From NCBI GenBank assembly GCA_024640405.1, contig JAHEFB010000001.1:1-64000 (forward strand): a stretch of 64,000 bases of DNA, in the 5' to 3' direction. The notes under the pieces were generated by a model. It did no database searches. It saw only the letters and a program-made list of their open reading frames with translations, and had not been told where the DNA came from. This document shows, in pieces, positions 25,850-35,024 of the stretch. Position numbers and translations under genes: made by a program. The DNA is from Alphaproteobacteria bacterium. GTDB taxonomy: Bacteria; Pseudomonadota; Alphaproteobacteria; Rhizobiales; Aestuariivirgaceae. Positions within the stretch are counted from its first letter, which is position 1. Every line of letters starts with the position of its first letter.

Positions 25850-26266
25850 AACGACTCCGGCGCGGGGGTAGCGTATACGACTTACCGATCTATGTTAGCG
25901 GCACTCAAACAATAAGTCAGTCAGATAACAGTATTCCCGCTTGCGCACATACTTCGTGAATTCGTCATCGTTGAACAGAGTTCGTTTGCGGGAGTTGCCC
26001 GGATGCAATGGTCGATCAGTTCTGAATTTGCTGGCCAGAGCCTGATTGCAGCAAATCTGATAAGGGCAAAGAAGTTTTCAACTGACTCTGCATGTCGAAT
26101 GATAATTCGGCGGCATTGCTTGATGCGACCGACTGGCCGCAAGAGTGTGATCTGAGTTGGCAAGACACCTGAATTTGCGCCCATGTTCTGTGTGGGTTGA
26201 TAACTGGCCACTATCCAATTTGGACTTGTTGCAGAGGCCACGCAGATCAACCTGCGACCGACTGGA
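25850..26266. other. 417-nt gap with no intact gene
   Basis: Holds the PBP4 promoter at its left end and a short minus-strand stretch resembling a transposase C-terminus (listed separately). No other gene, RNA or clear repeat was seen. Confidence 0.5.
26035..26127 (-). pseudogene. Possible IS5-type transposase C-terminal remnant
   Basis: The minus-strand frame contains a 31-residue segment (GRIKQCRRIIIRHAE...NFFALIRFAAIRLW) patterned like the end of IS5-family transposases (RRIATRY-x-K-x-NFLA-x-LASIRIWL). The frame before and after has no similarity and no DDE residues are present, so this would be a small relic. It was recognised by pattern only. Confidence 0.35.
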
Positions 26267-28021
26267 TCATTCAGGCACGCCCGCTATTCGAAGACCCTCA
26301 ACGAGGTGTTCAAAATAACCTTGATTGTAACCGGGAAGGCTTTGCGCCAGTATCGAAAGAGAAAAGTCCGGCTTCAGCTTGAGCGCCCTAAAAGCAGCCG
26401 CGCGAGCATTTTCCAACTTGTCTTGTTTGGCGCACGCTGCCGCCAGAAACAAATATGGCCAATGTTCTCGCTCGTTCTCCCTGATGGCCTTGCGAGCCCA
26501 TAGTTCAGAAACCTCATAATCATTCAACTGATAGTAGGAGGATGCATTATTTATGTAGAATGTCCACAGCATCGGATCGCTCGGACTCAATTGAATGGCC
26601 ATTGCGATATGCGGGAGAGATTCTTCGGCGCGGCCGGCGGACTTCAATGCAAACGCCATCCCATGATGTGCGACTGCAAAGCTCGGATTGAGTGCGATTG
26701 CCTTCTCCAGGTTGGAAATCGCCGCATCGGTATCACCTGATAGAGCCAAGGCGCGTCCAAGTGCATAATGGGTCAAGGCCTCGCGGTCGTCCAGTTCCTT
26801 TGCTTTCTCCGCAGAACGTATTGCTTTCTGCACGGTTTCCGCGGTTGGAGAATGCTGGTCGGTAAATCGCATTATCACATCAGATACTCCCACCAGGGCG
26901 CAACCGACGTGGGCAAGCGCGAAGTCAGAATCCGCGGCTAGCGATTTTTCGAATAACTCCCGTGCAGCATCGTTGCCCTGCCTCGTCATCCGATTGAGAA
27001 ACCAGTTCCCTCTTTGATACAGATCCCATGCGTTGAGACTGGAGGTTGGTTTGTGCTTCGCCCGGTCGCGCTCGGCTCCGCGCAATTCACTATCGATACT
27101 GCCGACGATCGTCTCGGTGATCTCGTCTTGCAATGCAAAAATATCGACAAGTTCGCGGTCGTAACGATTGGCCCAAAGATGGTTCGAGCTGGCCGCATCA
27201 ATCAGCTGGGTGGTAACACGTACCCGATTGCCAGCTTTGCGCACGCTGCCTTCAAGCACATAACGTACACCCAACTCCCGTGCCAGTTGCCTGACATCTA
27301 CTGCCTTGCCCTTGTGTACGAACGTTGAGTTTCGCGCAATTACCAACAGCCAGCGAATGCGGGACAGTGCTGTTATAATGTCCTCGCTGATACCGTCGGC
27401 AAGATACTCCTGCTCAGGATCGCCGCTCATGTTGTCAAATGGCAGCACGGCGATTGATGGTTTGTGGGACACAGCCGGGATACCCGCTGCATCGTCTGAC
27501 TTTGGCCTCGTTGCGGCATTTGGCTTAGACCATTGCCAGACACGTACCGGTCGGCAGATATTCTTCAGATATTGTTCGCCCAGGTTCTCAAAAACCGCAG
27601 TAATCTTTGTGTGTACAGCCTGTTGCACCATGTCCGACACACAAATGCCGCCGGGCTCCGCCAGAGCCTCGAGACGAGAGGCGACGTTGACGCCATCACC
27701 ATAAATGTCGTCACCGTCGATAATGATATCACCGAGATTGATGCCGATGCGCAGGCAAATCGGGTCATCGGAGTCAGCCAGTTCCGACTGGATCGCGATG
27801 GCGCAGTTCACTGCATCGACAACGCTGGTAAACTCGACCAGAGTGCCGTCGCCCATCAGTTTGATAATGCGCCCACCGTGATCGGCGATCTTGGGATCAA
27901 ACAGATTTGCGCGATGCGCTTTAAGGCATCTAAGTGTTGCTTGTTCGTCGTCCGCCATCAGCTTCGAATAGCCGACAACATCAGCAGCAAGTATTGCGGC
28001 CAACCTGCGATCCAAGTTCAT
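26267..28021 (-). CDS. Class III adenylate/guanylate cyclase with TolB-like and TPR regions
   Basis: A 584-residue signalling protein. A class III nucleotide cyclase catalytic domain is at the N-terminus (RRLAAILAADVVGYSKLM with the metal-binding Asp, then KLMGDGTLVEF). From about residue 190 comes a TolB-N/FlgO-like segment (SIAVLPFDNMSGDPEQEYLADG...VLEGSVRKAGNRVRVTTQLIDA), followed by several TPRs to the end. No membrane segment is evident. This arrangement is common and multiplied in Hyphomicrobiales. The product is probably cAMP. Start ATG follows AGGAGGAA. The gene stands alone. Confidence 0.9.
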   Translation of the reverse strand: MNLDRRLAAILAADVVGYSKLMADDEQATLRCLKAHRANLFDPKIADHGGRIIKLMGDGTLVEFTSVVDAVNCAIAIQSELADSDDPICLRIGINLGDIIIDGDDIYGDGVNVASRLEALAEPGGICVSDMVQQAVHTKITAVFENLGEQYLKNICRPVRVWQWSKPNAATRPKSDDAAGIPAVSHKPSIAVLPFDNMSGDPEQEYLADGISEDIITALSRIRWLLVIARNSTFVHKGKAVDVRQLARELGVRYVLEGSVRKAGNRVRVTTQLIDAASSNHLWANRYDRELVDIFALQDEITETIVGSIDSELRGAERDRAKHKPTSSLNAWDLYQRGNWFLNRMTRQGNDAARELFEKSLAADSDFALAHVGCALVGVSDVIMRFTDQHSPTAETVQKAIRSAEKAKELDDREALTHYALGRALALSGDTDAAISNLEKAIALNPSFAVAHHGMAFALKSAGRAEESLPHIAMAIQLSPSDPMLWTFYINNASSYYQLNDYEVSELWARKAIRENEREHWPYLFLAAACAKQDKLENARAAAFRALKLKPDFSLSILAQSLPGYNQGYFEHLVEGLRIAGVPE

Positions 28022-28325
28022 TTCCTCCTGGCGCGGAGCTTAGACGCAAAGAGCCACAAATTCCACGCTGCATGGGAATCACAACAGAGCCGATTCCTTC
28101 ACAGGTATTGCGATGTGTCAAATTGCTGACGAATTTGATGATCAGCGGCGACCTTCACTGGCTCATGTCAGACTTGGCAGTTGTAGCAAGCTACGTCGGT
28201 TTGTACCTGGACAGTAGAATACTAGGTTAATTTGCAAACCCAAGTCTGGACGAATGATGATGTGTGTACAGGATATAGTCATCAATTCCTCGGCTAAGAC
28301 TTTCGGTTATTAACACAATTCAATT
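28022..28325. other. 304-nt gap, nothing recognised
   Basis: Lies between two minus-strand genes (cyclase and aminotransferase). It is AT-richer than the coding regions on both sides. No gene, RNA or inverted repeat of note was seen apart from the cyclase promoter that must lie here. Confidence 0.5.
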
Positions 28326-29456
28326 TCAGTTACGCATGATGTGTGCGTCGAGTGCCGCCAGGCCTTCGTCGAGACCGCTGCGGCCATAGCCAAGGCGGAA
28401 GTGGTCTGTCGGGGCCTCGTTCAGGTCTGACTTGTAAATGCTGCCGGGAAGCAGAAGGACGCCGCTTTCCTCGACCAGTGAACGGGTGAAGTTTTCCACG
28501 CCATCTGCGCCCTTGTAGCGCGGAAATGCCATGCAGGATCCATCGGGTGTCTGCCAGTCAAACAAATCCGGGTAACGGGCGAAGAAGGCGTCCCATTTGG
28601 GCAGGTTTTCATCGACTATGGCGCAGTTTCTCGCCAGCAAGCTGCCGCGATTGTTCAGGGCAATTTTGGTCAAACGCTCGCTTGGGCCGGAGTTGCAGAT
28701 CGACAGGTAATGCTTCATGCGCTCCATCCGGCTGATGATGGAAGCATCCCGGCAGGCGATCCAGCCGATCCTCAGGCCCGGCAGGCCATAGGATTTCGAC
28801 ATCACATTCAGTGAAAGCCCGCGCTCATAGACGTCTGCGACGAACGGCAGGTGTTTTGTGCCCGTGCGCCCCAGTCCGTTGAATATCTCATCGTGCAGTA
28901 TGTAAATGCCGTGTTTCCGGCACACCTCGATCAGCGCCTGATAGCGATCCAGCGGCAGGATCGTGCCGGTCGGGTTGTGAGGGAAGTTGATGGTGACGAG
29001 CCTGGTGTTTGGCCGCACCGCTGCAGCTATCCTGTCTATGTCCAGAGACCAGTTGTCATCAGGATCAAGCGGCACGCCGGTGGCTTCGCAGATCGCCAGT
29101 GGCAGTGTTTCATGAGACTGGTAATTGGGCGTAACCACAATCGCATGGCTGTCCTTGTCCAGGATCACCGAGTTGGCTGCGAAAATACCTTCGCTGGCAC
29201 CAGCGAAACACAAGATTTCGTGCGCGGCCCGGTTCCGGAACGTGGACGCGATGGCCTCGCGCAAATCAGGTGCGCCGAAGGTTTCCGTATAGCCCAGCCA
29301 GAGGTTATCGAACTCGTCGCGTTCTTCCGGCGTTGCCATGGCCAGCAATTCCCGCATGGAAATGCTCTCGGCATCAGAGGCAGTCAGGTGGTATCGGGCC
29401 TGGAACTCCCACCTGGAAAAATGGGCTTCCAGTTTGAAGTCCGGCAATGTGGTCAT
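28326..29456 (-). CDS. PLP-dependent class I/II aminotransferase
   Basis: A 376-residue fold-type I aminotransferase. The PLP Schiff-base lysine is in LNVMSKSYGLPGLRIGW (about residue 220), with upstream cofactor contacts in NFPHNPTGTILP and ILHDEIFNGLG. Overall it resembles the aspartate/tyrosine/aromatic aminotransferase group. The substrate is unresolved and the gene is single, flanked by a cyclase and a divergent hemerythrin. A part in beta-alanine metabolism is possible but unsupported, since the gene is outside the pyrimidine island. Confidence 0.85.
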   Translation of the reverse strand: MTTLPDFKLEAHFSRWEFQARYHLTASDAESISMRELLAMATPEERDEFDNLWLGYTETFGAPDLREAIASTFRNRAAHEILCFAGASEGIFAANSVILDKDSHAIVVTPNYQSHETLPLAICEATGVPLDPDDNWSLDIDRIAAAVRPNTRLVTINFPHNPTGTILPLDRYQALIEVCRKHGIYILHDEIFNGLGRTGTKHLPFVADVYERGLSLNVMSKSYGLPGLRIGWIACRDASIISRMERMKHYLSICNSGPSERLTKIALNNRGSLLARNCAIVDENLPKWDAFFARYPDLFDWQTPDGSCMAFPRYKGADGVENFTRSLVEESGVLLLPGSIYKSDLNEAPTDHFRLGYGRSGLDEGLAALDAHIMRN

Positions 29457-29638
29457 GCAAATCCGCCCCTGGCTTGATCGTTTGGTGGTTATGAAAGGGT
29501 GACAATCCCTTTAACAGGTCCTGCGATCCTTGATCAACGGATTGGGTATTGCCAATGTTTCCAGCCTTGTCGGGGTCCGCAACGTCATTGCTGGAACCAT
29601 GGGCCATGGTTGGTCCGATAGTCGCACCTGGTCATTTT

Positions 29639-29652
29639 TTGACTTAAGTCAA
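29639..29652. promoter_or_regulatory. Fnr/FixK-type box upstream of hemerythrin gene
   Basis: TTGAC-TTAA-GTCAA, a fully symmetric Fnr-type dyad. Its centre is 105 nt before the hemerythrin ATG. This is the sixth such site in the window and the only one outside the first 13 kb. Confidence 0.7.
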
Positions 29653-29750
29653 CCCGGCAGCCGCGGTTTTGTCATTTCCTGTCCCATGGCTGTTGAAGCG
29701 GCCTGGCCTCAAGCTGTGCAACTTGTGACGGGCTACAGGAGGAAACGGAA

Positions 29751-30323
29751 ATGTCGGTTGAGGAGGAGAGTGAGGTTCTGGCACTGGAGGCACTCAGTAA
29801 AGCGCCTGCAGCATCGCAACTTGCCGAGCCGCTTGATTATATTTTTGCAGAACATTTTCGCCAGCGTGTTCTGTGCAATGCGCTGGATGAGATTGCCGAC
29901 CAGGAGCGGCCCGATCACCAGTTGATCAAGGCTGTTCTGCGGTTCCTGCGAGTGGATTTCGCCCCGCACATGCAGGATGAGGAACATGATCTGTTCCCAT
30001 TGCTTCGCAAACGGGCTGAACCGGAAGACCGCGTTGACGACGTGATTGGTCAACTGACCCAGGAGCATGCGGCAGACAGGCTGGATGCCAAGCTGATTAC
30101 AGAAGGTCTGGCCAAGGTGCTTGCCGGCAAGACCACGACCGGAGCAAAGTCTTCGCTTGGCAAGCTCTTGCATCGATTTGCTGAAAATGAACGCAATCAC
30201 CTGACGCTGGAAAATGCAGTTGTATTGCCGCTTGCACGGGTCCGGCTTACCGCAGACGACCTGCAAAATATGGCGATGCAGATGGCGGCACGCAGAGGTG
30301 TCGAACTGTCAAACGCCGACTGA
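29751..30323 (+). CDS. Hemerythrin-domain protein
   Basis: A 190-residue four-helix protein with the spaced His/Glu metal ligands of a non-heme diiron hemerythrin-like domain: IFAEHFRQRV, HMQDEEHDLFPLLRKR, LTQEHAADRL and ENERNHLTLENAVVLPLAR. Family roles include O2/NO sensing and iron-sulfur repair (YtfE-like), though it lacks the YtfE N-terminal ScdA region. The ATG follows AGGAGGAAACGGAA. The Fnr-type dyad upstream fits a low-oxygen or nitrosative response. Confidence 0.87.
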   Translation: MSVEEESEVLALEALSKAPAASQLAEPLDYIFAEHFRQRVLCNALDEIADQERPDHQLIKAVLRFLRVDFAPHMQDEEHDLFPLLRKRAEPEDRVDDVIGQLTQEHAADRLDAKLITEGLAKVLAGKTTTGAKSSLGKLLHRFAENERNHLTLENAVVLPLARVRLTADDLQNMAMQMAARRGVELSNAD

Positions 30324-30359
30324 TGCGATGGTGTAGTTCCGCATCGGGTGCCTTTGGGA

Positions 30360-30992
30360 TTACTTGGTGCCGAACATCCGGTCACCTGCATCACCCAGGC
30401 CCGGTACGATGTATCCGTGATCATTGAGGTGACTGTCGATAGCAGCGGTAAAGATCGGCACGTCAGGGTGTTTGGCCGACAACGCCTTGATGCCTTCCGG
30501 CGCTGACAACAGGCACAGGAAACGAATGTCTTTTGCCCCGGCCTGCTTGAGACGATCTATGGCTGCTGAAACGGAGTTGCCCGTCGCCAACATCGGATCG
30601 ACGAGTATAACCGGACGGCTTTCAATTTCGTCAGGCAGCTTCAGGTAGTACTCGACAGCTTTCAGGGTCTCGGGGTCGCGGTACAATCCGATATGTCCGA
30701 CACGGGCTGACGGGACCAGGTCCATCATGCCTGACAGAAGGCCGTTGCCTGCTCGCAGAATGGAAACGAGGCAGAGTTTTTTCCCGGCCAGGAAAGGTGC
30801 GTCCATCGTTTCAATCGGCGTGTCGATGGTGCGGGTTGTCAGCGGCAGGTCGCGCAGCACCTCGTAAGCCAGCAACAGCGAAATTTCATTCAGCAGTTTG
30901 CGAAACACCGCAGATGGCGTGGTCTTGTCCCGCATCAGGGACAATTTGTGCAGCACCAGTGGGTGGTCGATCACGGTGACCGGCGATGTCAT
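30360..30992 (-). CDS. upp: Uracil phosphoribosyltransferase
   Basis: Converts uracil and PRPP to UMP in the salvage pathway. It is 210 residues, the standard size. The PRPP-binding loop is [21 protein letters not shown] and the uracil-binding C-terminal segment is [21 protein letters not shown]. It diverges from preT across a 188-nt gap that contains a RutR-type palindrome, so uracil salvage and degradation may be controlled from one site. Confidence 0.96.
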   Translation of the reverse strand: MTSPVTVIDHPLVLHKLSLMRDKTTPSAVFRKLLNEISLLLAYEVLRDLPLTTRTIDTPIETMDAPFLAGKKLCLVSILRAGNGLLSGMMDLVPSARVGHIGLYRDPETLKAVEYYLKLPDEIESRPVILVDPMLATGNSVSAAIDRLKQAGAKDIRFLCLLSAPEGIKALSAKHPDVPIFTAAIDSHLNDHGYIVPGLGDAGDRMFGTK

Positions 30993-31099
30993 GATTGAAA
31001 CCCTTTCGAACTATTGCAGAAGTGACAGTGGTTGTGGGGCAGTGGATACGCACTCATTACAATTTCGGCAAGTGCGGGGTGTGGATAACAATAAGAAAA

Positions 31100-31115
31100 T
31101 TTACCAATTGATAAA
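31100..31115. promoter_or_regulatory. RutR-type operator upstream of preTA
   Basis: TTTACCAATTGATAAA, a palindrome with one mismatch, in the upp-preT gap and 66 nt before preT. It shares the TTTACCAATTG core with two other sites (35750 and 42208) and the ACCA-NN-TGGT core of E. coli RutR sites. Confidence 0.7.
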
Positions 31116-31180
31116 TATTTTGAATTTGCCTAATCTGGCTGCAGCAAGATTGAACAGTCAAAGGCCAGGGAGTAAGTCCA

Positions 31181-32524
31181 TTGAACAGCAAACAGCATGC
31201 AAGTGGCGTTGTTGCCGGGCGGCTGGCGACACCTGAAATCGAGGATAATTTCCAGGATCTTCATCCTGCGTTGAGCACTCATGAAGCAGTGGTCGCTGCC
31301 GACAGATGTTATTTTTGTCATGATGCGCCGTGTGTCACCGCATGTCCGACGTCGATCGACATTCCGATGTTCATAAGACAAATCGCCACCGGCAACCCTC
31401 AAGGATCGGCCGAAACCATTTTTGACCAGAATATTCTGGGTGGAATGTGTGCGAGGGTATGTCCGACCGAGACCTTGTGCGAGCAGGTCTGCGTTCGCGA
31501 GGTTGCGGAAGGCAAGCCGGTCAAGATTGGTCTTCTGCAACGCTACGCAACAGATTATGCAATGGACAGCGGTGCTGAAATTCACCGGCGCGCCAAGGCT
31601 ACAGGCAAGAAGGTCGCCGTGGTCGGGGCAGGGCCCGCCGGACTGGCATGCGCGCACCGTCTGGCGATGTATGGGCACGACGTTGAAATCCTCGAGGCCA
31701 GGGAAAAGCCCGGAGGCCTGAACGAATTCGGCATCGCGGCCTACAAGACTGTCGATGGATTTGCCCAGCGGGAGGTTGAATTTGTGCTGTCTGTTGGAGG
31801 CATCAATGTCCAGTACGGCAAAAAACTCGGTGAAGGTGTTTCGCTGAAACAGTTACAGTCTGACTATGATGCGGTGTTCCTGGGGCTCGGACTGGCTGAC
31901 GTGAATGCGTTGCACATGCCGGGATCCGATGCAGAAGGTGTTGTAGATGCGGTGGACTTCATTGCCGGGTTACGCCAGTCGGCTGACAAGTCGGATATTG
32001 CCGTTGGACGGCGGATTGTGGTTATCGGTGGTGGCATGACTGCAATTGATGCAGCCGTGCAGGCCAAACTGCTCGGTGCGGAAGACGTGACGATCTGCTA
32101 TCGCCGGGGCAGGGACCGGATGAATGCATCGGTATTTGAACAGGAACTCGCCACGTCGCGTGGCGTCATCATCCGGCACTGGCTGCAACCGCAATCAGTC
32201 AACACCACGGACGGCAAACTGCAATCCGTAACCCTGGAGTATACATCGCAGGATGGCGGCAAACTGAATGGGACCGGGGAACTGATGACCATCGAGGCGG
32301 ATCAGGTGCTGGTTGCCATCGGTCAGAAACTCGCGGCGTCGGGCCTGGGGTCGCCGGTCAAACTTGAAGGCGGGCGCATTGTGACGGATGCGGATGGCCG
32401 CACGTCTGCCGAGAAAACCTGGGCCGGCGGTGACTGCACCAACAATGGTGATGACCTGACGGTGACAGCGGTTGCCCAGGGCAGAGACGCCGCAGAGGCG
32501 ATTAACCAGACACTCAGGCAGTAG
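31181..32524 (+). CDS. preT: NAD-dependent dihydropyrimidine dehydrogenase subunit PreT
   Basis: Electron-input subunit of the bacterial PreTA enzyme that reduces uracil and thymine to dihydropyrimidines. The 447-residue protein has an N-terminal Fe-S domain (CYFCHDAPCVTACP and GGMCARVCPTETLCEQVCVRE), an FAD fold VAVVGAGPAGLACAHRLA (about residue 147) and an NAD(P) fold IVVIGGGMTAIDAAVQAKLLG. The start is TTG, 8 nt after GGGAG. preA follows 27 nt downstream. A RutR-type operator lies upstream. Confidence 0.94.
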   Translation: MNSKQHASGVVAGRLATPEIEDNFQDLHPALSTHEAVVAADRCYFCHDAPCVTACPTSIDIPMFIRQIATGNPQGSAETIFDQNILGGMCARVCPTETLCEQVCVREVAEGKPVKIGLLQRYATDYAMDSGAEIHRRAKATGKKVAVVGAGPAGLACAHRLAMYGHDVEILEAREKPGGLNEFGIAAYKTVDGFAQREVEFVLSVGGINVQYGKKLGEGVSLKQLQSDYDAVFLGLGLADVNALHMPGSDAEGVVDAVDFIAGLRQSADKSDIAVGRRIVVIGGGMTAIDAAVQAKLLGAEDVTICYRRGRDRMNASVFEQELATSRGVIIRHWLQPQSVNTTDGKLQSVTLEYTSQDGGKLNGTGELMTIEADQVLVAIGQKLAASGLGSPVKLEGGRIVTDADGRTSAEKTWAGGDCTNNGDDLTVTAVAQGRDAAEAINQTLRQ

Positions 32525-32551
32525 CCCGACCTTATCAAGGGAGTACCCAGC

Positions 32552-33862
32552 ATGGCTGATATCAGAAACACGTTCGCCGGCATCAAATCACCCAATCCAT
32601 TCTGGCTGGCATCGGCACCTCCAACCGACAAGGCCTACAATGTAGAGCGTGCATTCAAGGCCGGCTGGGGCGGAGTGGTCTGGAAGACGCTCGGAGAGGC
32701 GGGGCCTCCGCTGGTCAACGTCAACGGCCCGCGATACGGAGCAGTCTGGGGCGGGGACCGCAGGCTTCTGGGTCTCAACAATATCGAACTGATCACGGAC
32801 CGCGATCTGCATGTCAATCTTCGCGAGATCAAGCAGGTCAAGAAGGACTGGCCGGATCGCGCGCTGGTTGTGTCGATCATGGTGCCGTGCGAGGAGGCGG
32901 CGTGGAAGAAGATACTGCCTCTGGTTGAAGAAACCGGCGCTGACGGCATCGAGCTCAATTTCGGCTGTCCGCACGGCATGAGCGAACGCGGCATGGGCTC
33001 TGCCGTCGGCCAGGTTCCCGAATATATCGAGATGGTTACGCGCTGGTGCAAGGCAAGCACGCGCATGCCGGTAATCGTGAAGCTTACACCCAACATTACG
33101 GACATTCGATTTCCCGCACGTGCTGCCCAGGCGGGCGGCGCAGATGCCGTTTCGCTGATCAACACCGTATCTTCCATCACATCCGTCAATCTCGACAATT
33201 TTTCGCCTGAACCTTCCATTGACGGGAAAGGATCGCACGGTGGATATTGCGGTCCGGCTGTCAAGCCGATCGCATTGAACATGGTGGCCGAGATCGCCCG
33301 GGACGCAGAAACGCAGGGACTGCCGATCTCCGGCATTGGCGGCATAACCACATGGCGCGATGCGGCTGAGTTTCTGGCGCTTGGGTCGGGCAATGTGCAG
33401 GTGTGCACCGCCGCCATGACCTATGGCTTCAAGATCGTATCGGAGATGATCGAAGGTCTTGAAAACTGGATGGACGCCCAGGGCCATGCGAACCTTGATG
33501 ACGTCATCGGGAGAGCGGTTCCGAATGTGACCGACTGGCAGTATCTCAACCTCAACTATGTGACCAAGGCGCGGATCAACCAGGAGATGTGTATATCCTG
33601 CGGTAGATGTCACATTGCCTGTGAAGACACATCGCACCAGGCAATTACCCAGGAGGTGGATGGCCAGCGCCGGTTCGAGGTGATCGAGGAAGAGTGCGTG
33701 GGCTGCAATCTGTGTGTCAACGTCTGCCCGGTTGACAACTGCATCACCATGGAACAATTGGCGGCAGGTCAGACAGATCTGCGAACCGGCGAGAAAGTAA
33801 GCGGCGACTATGCCAACTGGACGGAGCATCCAAATAATCCGTCGCGCGTGGCCGCCGAGTGA
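32552..33862 (+). CDS. preA: NAD-dependent dihydropyrimidine dehydrogenase subunit PreA
   Basis: Catalytic FMN subunit, 436 residues: a dihydroorotate-dehydrogenase-like barrel (NPFWLASAPPTDKAYNV, ELNFGCPHGMSERGMGSAVGQ, catalytic Cys expected in the GCPHGM region) with a C-terminal two-cluster ferredoxin domain (CISCGRCHIACEDTSH and CVGCNLCVNVCPVDNC). It corresponds to the central and C-terminal parts of mammalian DPD, with PreT supplying the N-terminal part. The product, dihydrouracil, is the substrate of the hydA enzyme 3 kb downstream. Confidence 0.95.
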   Translation: MADIRNTFAGIKSPNPFWLASAPPTDKAYNVERAFKAGWGGVVWKTLGEAGPPLVNVNGPRYGAVWGGDRRLLGLNNIELITDRDLHVNLREIKQVKKDWPDRALVVSIMVPCEEAAWKKILPLVEETGADGIELNFGCPHGMSERGMGSAVGQVPEYIEMVTRWCKASTRMPVIVKLTPNITDIRFPARAAQAGGADAVSLINTVSSITSVNLDNFSPEPSIDGKGSHGGYCGPAVKPIALNMVAEIARDAETQGLPISGIGGITTWRDAAEFLALGSGNVQVCTAAMTYGFKIVSEMIEGLENWMDAQGHANLDDVIGRAVPNVTDWQYLNLNYVTKARINQEMCISCGRCHIACEDTSHQAITQEVDGQRRFEVIEEECVGCNLCVNVCPVDNCITMEQLAAGQTDLRTGEKVSGDYANWTEHPNNPSRVAAE

Positions 33863-33937
33863 CATACGCTCCTGAGCCCGGCAGTACGGCCGGTCACAGG
33901 CAATCGGCACTCTGCTGTTCCGGCAAGAGTTTCGGCT

Positions 33938-34867
33938 ATGGTTGAGCAGCCGAATACAGCGACACGGACTGTGTTTGCAACGGGTCGGCAGAAACTGCTC
34001 GGCCATCTGGCTTCGCTGTCATTTGCGCTGTTGATAGCCGGATCGTTTTCGATCGGTGATCTGGCAGCGCCCTACATTGCGCCAGCCGCGCTCAACGCAG
34101 TGCGGTTTGTCATCGCTACAAGCCTTGTTGCCGGCGTTGTACTGGCAATTTCAAGACATTCGATCGCCAGGCCGACCGCTATCTGGCGCTATGGAATTCT
34201 GGGCGCCCTGATGGCAACGTTCTTCATATTGATGTTTGTGGCGCTGCAGATTGCCCAACCCATCACAACCGGCGCCGTGTTCATGCTGGTTCCCCTTATG
34301 AGTGCCGGGTTCGGCTGGCTGTTCCTTCGCCAGACGACCCCGCGCATTGTGCTGATAAGCCTGCTGATTGCTGCGACCGGTGCCGTCTGGGTCATATTTC
34401 AGGGGGACCTCGACGCCATTGTCGGATTTCAGATCGGCAAGGGGGAAGCCATCTTTTTTGTGGGATGCGCGGCGCATGCCGCTTATGCGCCGCTGGTTCG
34501 CAAATTCAACAGGGGTGAACCGGTGCTTCACTTCACGCTATATACGCTGCTGGCAACTGCCGTGTGGATATGGGCGATAGGGGCCCGGGATATTCTGTCG
34601 ACAGACTGGACAAGCCTTCCGGTCATCGTCTGGCTGGCCGTTGCATACCTGTCAGTATTCACAACTGCAGGAACATTCTTTCTGATCCAGTTTGCCTCGC
34701 TTCGTCTGCCGGCGTCGAAAGTGCTGTCGTACACCTATTTCACGCCTACTTTCGTGATCGCGATCGAAGGCATTATCGGGCACGGCTGGGTTGGACCCTC
34801 AATACTGGCGGGCGCGCTGATCACTGCGGCGGCCATGCTGTTCATGGCTTTCGCGCCAGACGAGTGA
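33938..34867 (+). CDS. DMT-superfamily (EamA) transporter
   Basis: A 309-residue inner-membrane protein with about ten hydrophobic segments and two EamA repeats (the second includes FTTAGTFFLIQFASLRLPASKVLSYTYFTPTFVIAIEG). Such carriers usually export metabolites. It lies 75 nt after preA and before the convergent rutR gene, so it may be the last gene of the preTA operon and move a pyrimidine, beta-alanine or related compound (inference). Confidence 0.85.
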   Translation: MVEQPNTATRTVFATGRQKLLGHLASLSFALLIAGSFSIGDLAAPYIAPAALNAVRFVIATSLVAGVVLAISRHSIARPTAIWRYGILGALMATFFILMFVALQIAQPITTGAVFMLVPLMSAGFGWLFLRQTTPRIVLISLLIAATGAVWVIFQGDLDAIVGFQIGKGEAIFFVGCAAHAAYAPLVRKFNRGEPVLHFTLYTLLATAVWIWAIGARDILSTDWTSLPVIVWLAVAYLSVFTTAGTFFLIQFASLRLPASKVLSYTYFTPTFVIAIEGIIGHGWVGPSILAGALITAAAMLFMAFAPDE

Positions 34868-35024
34868 GGCCGTCACGGATGCCTGGTAAGGGGCAACCGG
34901 CCGCGATTGGTTCGCTGCCGACTGGTTAGCCGCAACAACTCTAATGATGATCGCCTTGTTTTTGAGAGCGTAGAGCAATCGGTCTTAGTACGTTGGTGGG
35001 CACTCTTGGGTAATGACAATACAT

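Noticed and set aside
28326-29456. Aminotransferase as the missing beta-alanine step of pyrimidine degradation
   Set aside because: It lies outside the pyrimidine island, on the other strand, with no RutR-type site, and its motifs are generic class I/II.
32588-34006. Minus-strand open frame of 472 codons
   Set aside because: Antisense shadow of preA with no recognisable motif. preA has all cofactor sites.
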